The notes under the pieces are model-generated. The model saw only the letters and a list, made by a program, of their open reading frames with translations. It did no database searches and had not been told where the DNA came from. From Clostridiales bacterium (GTDB lineage: Bacteria; Bacillota; Clostridia; Caldicoprobacterales; UBA3941), in assembly GCA_012518395.1 (NCBI GenBank), contig JAAYSJ010000022.1, positions 1 to 48,815 on the forward strand: 48,815 nt of DNA. Direction: 5' to 3'. This document shows positions 43,065-48,815 of this stretch, one piece after another. Position 1 is the first letter of the stretch; each line of letters begins with the position of its first letter. Both the position numbers and the translations under genes were made by a program.

Positions 43065-44090
43065 ATGAAGAAACTGATGGTTTTGTTGCTGACGATGGTT
43101 TTAGTCTTAGGCATAGTGGCTTGCACAAGCACACCTGCCGAAGCACCCGCTGGTGACAAGCAAGCACCCGCAGGCGAGGAGCAGGGCGGCACTGATGCTG
43201 ACGCTGACAAACCTGCAGACAAGGACGGGGAGGTTAAGGTAGCTTTTATCACCCAATCTCTTTCAAACGCTTCCCAAGCTTACGCTTGGACACAGTTCCA
43301 AAAGTATGCGGACGACTATGGCTTTACAGTAACCGTCTTTGAAGAGGATTATGACGCACAAAACGGTGTTGCTGCTATTGGTACCTGTATTGCCCAAGGC
43401 TATACAGCAATATGCATTAACCCAACAGATCCAAGCGCCATGATTCCATCTTTCATGGAGGCCCAGGAAGCTGGTATTATTGTTGGCATGTATTCTTCTG
43501 AAGTTCCCGAAGGTAACGAGAAATATCGTGACTTTATGTGCGGTACCGACGACTATATGGCCGGCGAAGTGGCTGCCCAAACCCTGATGGAAGAATTCCC
43601 GGACGGTGTGAAAGTCGTTCAGGTTGGTGGACAATCCGGTCATAGTGCACAGATCAAGAGAAATGATGGCTTTGTCGATACCATCAAAGACACTAATATC
43701 ACTTTATTGGATTCCAAGGATTGCGGAGCATGGGCCAGTGAGGACGCCATGGCTATTATGGAAGACTTTATAGTCGCTTACGGCGATGAAATCCAAGCCG
43801 TATACTGTCACTGGGATGTTGGCGCCACCGGCTGTATCGAGGCACTGAAAAATGCCGGTATGGACGATGTATATGTAATCGGTGTTGATGGCTGTTCTGT
43901 TGGTTATGACCAAGTAATAGAGGGCACCCAGGCCTTATCCATAGGCCAGAGCTTCTCCCAGATGACTCAGGATGCTTTTGATAACATTACCAAGATCATG
44001 AAGGGCGAAGATTTTGACGAGGTCGTATGGACCAAGTTAGATATAGTTACCAAAGATACCGTTAATGATTTCCCATATCCTGAATGGTAA
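43065..44090 (+). CDS. Ribose-type sugar ABC transporter substrate-binding lipoprotein
   Basis: The 341-residue protein has a lipoprotein signal with lipobox GIVAC (Cys20) and an Ala/Pro/Asp-rich linker, then a periplasmic-binding-protein type I fold of the RbsB class: VKVAFITQSLSNASQAYAWT, AIGTCIAQGYTAICINPTDP and VYCHWDVGATGCIEALKNAG. I start at ATG 43065 with AGGAGG eight bases upstream; the ORF track starts 23 codons earlier. The ligand is unknown. It is followed by a 9-bp hairpin and then the ATPase. Confidence 0.93.
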   Translation: MKKLMVLLLTMVLVLGIVACTSTPAEAPAGDKQAPAGEEQGGTDADADKPADKDGEVKVAFITQSLSNASQAYAWTQFQKYADDYGFTVTVFEEDYDAQNGVAAIGTCIAQGYTAICINPTDPSAMIPSFMEAQEAGIIVGMYSSEVPEGNEKYRDFMCGTDDYMAGEVAAQTLMEEFPDGVKVVQVGGQSGHSAQIKRNDGFVDTIKDTNITLLDSKDCGAWASEDAMAIMEDFIVAYGDEIQAVYCHWDVGATGCIEALKNAGMDDVYVIGVDGCSVGYDQVIEGTQALSIGQSFSQMTQDAFDNITKIMKGEDFDEVVWTKLDIVTKDTVNDFPYPEW

Positions 44091-44122
44091 TCAGACCAAG
44101 TAAAAAGGGGTTTTGAAGGTTT

Positions 44123-44159
44123 ACCAACTTACTCTGGTTTAGCGCCGGGGTAAGTTGGC
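44123..44159 (+). other. Intercistronic hairpin between binding protein and ATPase
   Basis: CCAACTTAC (44124-44132) pairs with GTAAGTTGG (44150-44158). No U-run follows, so it is more likely a 3'-end stabiliser or processing site that raises the amount of binding protein than a terminator. Confidence 0.5.
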
Positions 44160-44191
44160 CCTTTAAATTCATAGGGGGGTAAGCACATTAA

Positions 44192-45661
44192 ATGGGTGAA
44201 AATATCCTTGTCGTAAAAGATGTATGTAAATATTTTCCGGGTGTAACGGCTCTGGATAATGTCTCCATAGAAGTACCGCGGGGTATCGTCTATGGTATCG
44301 TAGGTGAAAACGGGGCCGGCAAATCTACGCTTATGAAGATTTTGTCCGGTGTTTATGAAAAAGATGGAGGCACAGTTGTCTTCAACGGCGAGACCATAGA
44401 ACATACTACTCCAATTCAAGCCTTGCAACGCGGTCTCAGTATTATCTACCAGGAATTCAACTTGGTTAACTCCATGACCGTGGGCGAAAATATTTTTTTA
44501 GGTCGTTTCAAAGAGAACCGTGGTATGCGAGGCACACATAAAAAGGCCAGGGAGCTTCTGGACAGCATCGGCAGCACTATTAACACTTATACAATGGTAG
44601 GGGATCTTAGCGCTTCCGAAATGCAGATGGTGGAAATCACCAAGGCCTTATCATTCGATTCAAAACTGATTATTATGGACGAACCTAGTAGCTCCTTAAC
44701 TTCAGAGGAACTAAAGCGACTGGGTATAATTATAAATCAACTTCGTGACAAAGGAATCTCAATTATTTATATAAGTCACAAACTCGATGAAATTTTTGAA
44801 TATTGCGATATTGTTACCATTTTGCGTGATGGTCGTGTTATTGATACTAAGCCTGTTGGCGAGTATACCCGCAATGAGATGATTGCGAAAATGGTTGGCC
44901 GTACCATCGAAAATGAATTCCCGCCCCGGGCACATTTTGTAGCAGAACCTTTGCTTGAAGTCCGTAATCTTAATACAAAGAAGCTCAAGGATATTAATTT
45001 CACCTTACATAGGGGCGAAATCCTTGGATTGGTCGGGTTGGTAGGTGCTGGTCGTACGGAAATTATCCGTGCACTGTACGGTGCTGACAAAGCACGGGGT
45101 CACAAGATATTTCTGCGGGGCAAGCCAGTTAATATCCGAAACCCCAAACAGGCCATGCGGGCAGGTATGGGTCTGGTGCCGGAAGACCGTAAGCATGAGG
45201 GTCTTATTCTTCCCTTTTCCGTCGAGGGTAATATCACTATGGCATCATTGGAAGCCTTGACTAAGTATGGGATTGTTAATCGGGCAGCTGAAAGGGATAT
45301 CGCCAAACGTCAGATAGACTCCCTTTCCATTAAAACACCTACTCAAACAACCAAAATGATCAGCCTTTCAGGGGGTAACCAGCAAAAATGTATCGTTGGC
45401 CGATGGCTAGAGATAGAACCTGATATATTGATTCTGGATGAACCAACCCGGGGCATTGATGTGGGTGCCAAATACGAAATTTATCTTCTAATGAATAAAA
45501 TAGTGGAATCCGGCGGAGCGATTATTATGATTTCCTCAGAACTGCCGGAGGTATTGAACATGAGCAACCGGGTTTTGACCATTTGTGAAGGCCGCATAAC
45601 CGGTGAATTCAAGCCTGAGGAATCCAGTGCCGAGGAAATCATGGAAAGAGCAATTGGGTGA
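44192..45661 (+). CDS. Sugar ABC transporter ATP-binding protein (RbsA/MglA type, two ABC domains)
   Basis: The 489-residue protein has two fused ABC domains. The first has Walker A GENGAGKSTLMKILSGVYE, signature region LSASEMQMVEITKAL and Walker B LIIMDEPSSSLT. The second has GLVGAGRTEIIRALYG, a degenerate Walker A as in all RbsA-like proteins, then LSGGNQQKCIVGRWL and ILILDEPTRGIDVGAKYEIY. It powers the two permeases that follow. GGGGGG lies upstream of the ATG. The next gene begins 16 bases after its stop codon. Confidence 0.95.
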   Translation: MGENILVVKDVCKYFPGVTALDNVSIEVPRGIVYGIVGENGAGKSTLMKILSGVYEKDGGTVVFNGETIEHTTPIQALQRGLSIIYQEFNLVNSMTVGENIFLGRFKENRGMRGTHKKARELLDSIGSTINTYTMVGDLSASEMQMVEITKALSFDSKLIIMDEPSSSLTSEELKRLGIIINQLRDKGISIIYISHKLDEIFEYCDIVTILRDGRVIDTKPVGEYTRNEMIAKMVGRTIENEFPPRAHFVAEPLLEVRNLNTKKLKDINFTLHRGEILGLVGLVGAGRTEIIRALYGADKARGHKIFLRGKPVNIRNPKQAMRAGMGLVPEDRKHEGLILPFSVEGNITMASLEALTKYGIVNRAAERDIAKRQIDSLSIKTPTQTTKMISLSGGNQQKCIVGRWLEIEPDILILDEPTRGIDVGAKYEIYLLMNKIVESGGAIIMISSELPEVLNMSNRVLTICEGRITGEFKPEESSAEEIMERAIG

Positions 45662-45677
45662 GAACGGGGGGAATAGA

Positions 45678-46646
45678 ATGAAACGAGATATATCGGCCAG
45701 ATTCACACGATCCTTGAGAAATAATTTAGTGTTGGTCGGCATCATTGCTTTGATTGTTGTTACAGCCATAATAGAACCCAAATTTATCAGTTCTGCCAAT
45801 CTGACAAATGTAATGCGGCAGCTTTGGCCCCTGCCCTTTATTGCTTTGGGTATGACCTTTGTTATTATTGGCGGCTTTATCGATCTGTCTGTCGTGGGGA
45901 TGATTTCTTTGTCAGGCGTGGTAGCAGCTTCCCTAATCAACCCTCTGGGTCAGGTGGGAGCCATATTATCAGGCATTCTACTTGGGGGGATGATGGGCTA
46001 TTTAAACGGATTTGTCCTTACCACTGTAGGAGCCATGATACAGGCAGAGGTTTTATTTATTACCTTTGGCATGAGTTCAATATATACCGCCATCGCTTTA
46101 CTTTTGACAAATGCCGAGACTCTGCGTATTGCCAGAAGCACTAAACCTTATAATATTTTTACCGCTTTAGGCTCCGGCACTGTGGGTATGATTCCAGTTG
46201 TTCTGATCGTATTTCTGGTTATATTGGTTATTATGCACTTGTTTTATAAAAAGACACTTGCCGGCCGCAGTATTAGTCTCATGGGCGGTAATAAAGAAGC
46301 CGCTTTTCTTACGGGTTATAATGTCAAACGCAGCATGCGTCTTGTCTACACCATCAGCGGCATTATGTCCGGTATGGGGGCTGTTTCTTTGGTCTCCCGT
46401 GTTACTACGGCTACAGCTACCAGCGGCATAGGATATGAGACCAATGCTATTTTATGTGTTGTTGTTGGCGGTACCTCGCTGAAGGGTGGCAAGGGCAGTG
46501 TCATCCGAACTATGTTGGGAGTTTTATTGGTTGTGCTTTTGGGCAACTGCATGAATTTACTGGGCTTATCTACCTTTATGCAGACTGTCATGCGTGGTGC
46601 GGTTTTGGTTATTGCAATTTGGCTTGATAACCGCAGGGAACTGTGA
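45678..46646 (+). CDS. Sugar ABC transporter permease A (RbsC type)
   Basis: The 322-residue membrane protein is of the branched ribose/xylose permease family, with many helices and the typical MTFVIIGGFIDLSVVGMISL segment near residue 65 and LCVVVGGTSLKGGKGSV near the C-terminus. I start at ATG 45678 behind GGGGGG; the ORF track begins inside the ATPase gene. It has a paralogous partner of the same length directly downstream, so the pair probably forms a heterodimer on the single ATPase. Confidence 0.93.
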   Translation: MKRDISARFTRSLRNNLVLVGIIALIVVTAIIEPKFISSANLTNVMRQLWPLPFIALGMTFVIIGGFIDLSVVGMISLSGVVAASLINPLGQVGAILSGILLGGMMGYLNGFVLTTVGAMIQAEVLFITFGMSSIYTAIALLLTNAETLRIARSTKPYNIFTALGSGTVGMIPVVLIVFLVILVIMHLFYKKTLAGRSISLMGGNKEAAFLTGYNVKRSMRLVYTISGIMSGMGAVSLVSRVTTATATSGIGYETNAILCVVVGGTSLKGGKGSVIRTMLGVLLVVLLGNCMNLLGLSTFMQTVMRGAVLVIAIWLDNRREL

Positions 46647-46662
46647 GGAGGCGACTTATAAG

Positions 46663-47631
46663 ATGAATATAAAAATTGCGTCCCAAAGGGTTTGGGGAAC
46701 GATATCCAAGCAAGGAGCCGTACTTGCTATCCTTGTGTTGATGATTATGATGCTTTTTTTTAAGACCAATTTCTATACAGCCTATAATTGGCTGGATATG
46801 CTGAGGTCCGCGGCTATTTTGGAGATTGTTGCATTTGGTGTTACTGTGGCAGTTATTTGCGGCGGATGTGATTTATCTGTAGGTGGCACATTGAGTTTTG
46901 GCGGCATTGCCGCGATCCTTCTTATTAATATTGGATTTCCCATCTGGTTGGCAATAATTATTGCCGTCCTAGGCGGTGCGTTTGTGGGCTTTATCAATGG
47001 ATTTCTGGTTGTGCATCAAAAAACTGAGCCCTTCATTATTACCCTGGGTATGGGAATGTTATTAAAAGGTGTATGTCAGGTTCTTACCGATGCCCATCCC
47101 TTGCCTAGTAAGGTTCCTGCCTTTATGGAAATCTCTAATAGCAAGTTTTTCGCTTCCATACCCTCTCTGGTTGTTTATATGGTAATCTTGTTTGCTGCAT
47201 TTCACTATCTTATGCGTTATACCAGCTTTGGAAGGAATTGCTATGCCATAGGAGGCAATTATGAGGTAGCGGAATATTCCGGTATAAAGGTTATCCCTAC
47301 AAAATGGGCGGCCTTTATCATCAGCGGTGCTACAGCGGCCTTGGCCGGTGTATTGCTTGCCTCTCGTATGAATACCGGTTCTTCCGTTTACGGAGACAAT
47401 ACCGGAATGTTGGTCAATTGTGGAGTTGTTATAGGCGGTACTTCTTTCGCAGGAGGGGTAGGAGGTATCAGAGAGAGCTTTATCGGCCTCTTTGTTATTC
47501 AGATACTGATTAACTGTATGTCTATGCTGGGCCTGGACAGTTACTATCAAAAACTTTTCGAAGGCATACTTATTGTTACAATTATTGGGCTTGATTGTTT
47601 CTTCAGAATGCGCAAGCGTGAGAGTGTTTAA
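46663..47631 (+). CDS. Sugar ABC transporter permease B (RbsC type)
   Basis: The 322-residue paralogue of permease A has the equivalent VTVAVICGGCDLSVGGTLSF and VNCGVVIGGTSFAGGVGGIR segments. The start ATG follows GAGGAGG by ten bases; the ORF track again starts within the previous gene. Two unequal permeases for one double-domain ATPase is the pattern of many Clostridia ribose-type systems and suggests asymmetric substrate handling. The AroE-like gene follows 48 bases later. Confidence 0.93.
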   Translation: MNIKIASQRVWGTISKQGAVLAILVLMIMMLFFKTNFYTAYNWLDMLRSAAILEIVAFGVTVAVICGGCDLSVGGTLSFGGIAAILLINIGFPIWLAIIIAVLGGAFVGFINGFLVVHQKTEPFIITLGMGMLLKGVCQVLTDAHPLPSKVPAFMEISNSKFFASIPSLVVYMVILFAAFHYLMRYTSFGRNCYAIGGNYEVAEYSGIKVIPTKWAAFIISGATAALAGVLLASRMNTGSSVYGDNTGMLVNCGVVIGGTSFAGGVGGIRESFIGLFVIQILINCMSMLGLDSYYQKLFEGILIVTIIGLDCFFRMRKRESV

Positions 47632-47679
47632 TAGTAGGGCTGTAGATAGGAACAGCCTAAAAATTATATTGCGGGGTGT

Positions 47680-48549
47680 ATGGACTTGAAAGAGCAGAAT
47701 TATCTGGATCATTTAGTCGGCGTTTTTGGTCAGCCCGTTTCGGAAAATCCGGGTGTTGTTATTCAAGAGGCTGCTTTTCAGGCTATGGGTCTGGAGAGAT
47801 GGCGCTTTTTGACCATAGATGTGGATAGAGATCAGTTGGAAAATGCTATAAATGGCTTAAAGGCATTTAAAATGCGGGGAATTAATTGTACTATGCCCCA
47901 TAAAATCGAGGTTATAAAATATTTGGATGAGATCTCCGAAAGTGCCAAGCTAATTGGCGCGGTTAATACTATAGTCAATGATGGGGGCAGATTGTTTGGC
48001 GAAAATACCGATGGCAAGGGCTTTATGATGTCCCTCGAGTCAAATGGGATAGATGTCAATGGGAAGAGTGCTGTGGTATTTGGTGCCGGCGGTGCTGCCC
48101 GTTCTATATGCGTAGAAATGGGTCTGGCCGGTATAGCGGATATTACTATTGTAAACAGGACACAGGACAGACACTTAGGTGATGGGTTGGTAGAGATCCT
48201 ACAGAAGAATACAAAGGTAAAGGTCCGGTATGTGGATTGGGACGGCCCCTATTCTATCGAGGAAGGCACAGATATTGTTATTAATGCTACTTCCGTGGGG
48301 CTTTACCCCGATATAGATGCAATGCCTGACATCGATATGGACAGCATTAAGGATAATATGTTCGTACAAGATGTTATACCGAACCCTGTTGAAACAGCCT
48401 TTATCAAAGAACTTCGCCGCAGGGGAATCCCATCTTCTACTGGTGCAGGGATGCTGATCAATCAAGCGGCCCTGAATATTTTGATGTGGACAGGTATGGA
48501 GCCGGATAAGGATATTATGTATCAGGCATTGGAAAGGGAGTTATCATAA
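47680..48549 (+). CDS. Shikimate/quinate dehydrogenase (AroE)-like oxidoreductase with altered substrate site
   Basis: The 289-residue protein has the AroE fold. The catalytic Lys is in NCTMPHKIEV and the catalytic Asp in FGENTDGKGF. The NAD(P) loop is VVFGAGGAARSI, followed by IVNRTQDR, whose Asn-Arg-Thr favours NADP, and the C-terminal part is GAGMLINQAALNILMWTG. The N-terminal substrate motif GNPIxHSxSP reads GQPVSENPGVV, so both shikimate-binding serines are missing. It is therefore probably not the biosynthetic AroE. As the last gene of a sugar-uptake operon it likely oxidises or reduces a related cyclic or sugar-derived compound; that is inference. The spacing from GCGGGG to ATG is short (three bases), so TTG 47686 is an alternative start. 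Confidence 0.85.
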   Translation: MDLKEQNYLDHLVGVFGQPVSENPGVVIQEAAFQAMGLERWRFLTIDVDRDQLENAINGLKAFKMRGINCTMPHKIEVIKYLDEISESAKLIGAVNTIVNDGGRLFGENTDGKGFMMSLESNGIDVNGKSAVVFGAGGAARSICVEMGLAGIADITIVNRTQDRHLGDGLVEILQKNTKVKVRYVDWDGPYSIEEGTDIVINATSVGLYPDIDAMPDIDMDSIKDNMFVQDVIPNPVETAFIKELRRRGIPSSTGAGMLINQAALNILMWTGMEPDKDIMYQALERELS

Positions 48550-48651
48550 AAGATAAATCTATTTATATGCCCTCCGGACCTTTAATTGCCAAATTTATAT
48601 TTTGGCGAATAAAGTACGGATAAACGGAATAGCGTTTTCGATTTAGGAAAT

Positions 48652-48688
48652 AAAAACTGCCGCAACTAGAAAGTATGCGGCAGTTTTT
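48652..48688 (+). terminator. Strong intrinsic terminator at the end of the ABC operon
   Basis: A perfect 13-bp stem AAAAACTGCCGCA/TGCGGCAGTTTTT with an 11-base loop, T-rich at its 3' end, lies about 100 bases after the AroE-like gene. Confidence 0.9.
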
Positions 48689-48691
48689 CAT

Positions 48692-48815
48692 GTGCGCCAT
48701 GCATGGCGCGTAACTTGGCGGTGAAAGTCCGCTATGGGGGCTGGCAGTTGCCAACCATTAGCCAAGCACAAGGGTGTCCACGGCGACGTGGAATCTGAAG
48801 GAAGTGTGATGAGCA
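48692..48815 (+). mobile_element. 5' end of a class C group II intron, cut by the window edge
   Basis: The sequence starts with GTGCGCC, the conserved intron 5' end (GUGYG). It continues with domain I segments that match the Oceanobacillus-type IIC intron as I remember it: CAAGGGTGTCC, then GGCGAC, then GTGGAATCTGAAGGAAG. The 5' end is three bases after an intrinsic terminator, the usual landing site of class C introns. The reverse transcriptase/maturase and the rest of the ribozyme would lie beyond the window. No exon protein is interrupted. Confidence 0.85.

Noticed and set aside
47062-47712. 216-residue ORF antisense to permease B
   Set aside because: It lies fully opposite a well-supported permease gene, has no recognisable domain, and the low-complexity mixture reflects the reverse strand of a membrane protein.
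1-48815. CRISPR arrays, tRNA and rRNA genes
   Set aside because: No regularly spaced repeats, tRNA cloverleaf or rRNA-like segment was recognised; the only short repeats are the REP-like units at the left end.

Overview
The window (48.8 kb, roughly 40-45% GC by eye) looks like a chromosomal segment of a strictly anaerobic, Gram-positive, low-GC Bacillota (class Clostridia). The reasons are strong GGAGG-type ribosome binding sites, AT-rich sigma-A promoters (several near-consensus TTGACA-N17-TATAAT), lipoprotein-type binding proteins, a membrane pyrophosphatase, a TPP-riboswitch-controlled ThiT, and two glycyl radical enzymes that oxygen would destroy. I cannot name the genus. No rRNA, tRNA or CRISPR array was seen. 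The only mobile elements are REP/MITE-like repeats at the left end and the 5' end of a group II intron at the right end.

Layout. (1) 1-7.1 kb, housekeeping and envelope: a class-C beta-lactamase-fold serine hydrolase flanked by REP-like repeats, a gamma-carbonic-anhydrase-like hexapeptide protein, a secreted LysM-G5-NlpC/P60 wall hydrolase, a K+-dependent-type membrane pyrophosphatase (HppA), and thiT behind a TPP riboswitch whose terminator and antiterminator can be traced base by base. (2) 7.1-12.8 kb, minus strand: an MMPL/RND exporter translationally coupled to a 1070-residue membrane-anchored GLUG-repeat/coiled-coil surface protein. (3) 13.3-27.4 kb, a uronate/sugar-acid regulon: a binding protein and two permeases (no ATPase), an M20 peptidase, a TauE/SafE permease, UxaC, an AraC regulator, then a zinc alcohol dehydrogenase, Gnd, a UxuB-type SDR, a LarA-superfamily nickel enzyme and a PfkB kinase. 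Mannonate dehydratase is absent. The gene set fits a route from glucuronate through fructuronate and mannonate, with 2-epimerisation to gluconate, then 6-phosphogluconate and the pentose phosphate pathway. (4) 27.5-30.0 kb: a GH29 fucosidase with a small membrane protein, and Ogt.

(5) 30.1-41.0 kb, a glycyl-radical locus: a URO-D-family protein, GRE1 (minus strand), an AraC regulator, GRE2, activase 1 (with a ferredoxin domain), an unusual 611-residue ROK/ASKHA protein, and activase 2. Both GREs carry a single active-site Cys in GCVE and a C-terminal RVAGY, so they are dehydratase/lyase-type enzymes, not true pyruvate formate-lyase. Their substrates are not deducible. (6) 41.1-48.6 kb: a DeoR regulator, then a sugar operon behind a consensus promoter: ROK kinase, ribose-type binding protein, double-domain ATPase, two paralogous permeases, and an AroE-like dehydrogenase lacking the shikimate-binding Ser-x-Ser. 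The operon ends at a strong terminator, and a class C group II intron begins 3 nt beyond it.

The parts I find most novel are the mannonate-to-gluconate uronate route (region 3), the GRE plus ROK-like kinase pairing (region 5), the AroE paralogue with an altered substrate pocket (region 6), and the RND/GLUG pair (region 2). All functional statements come from reading the sequence and from knowledge of the families; no database search was run.
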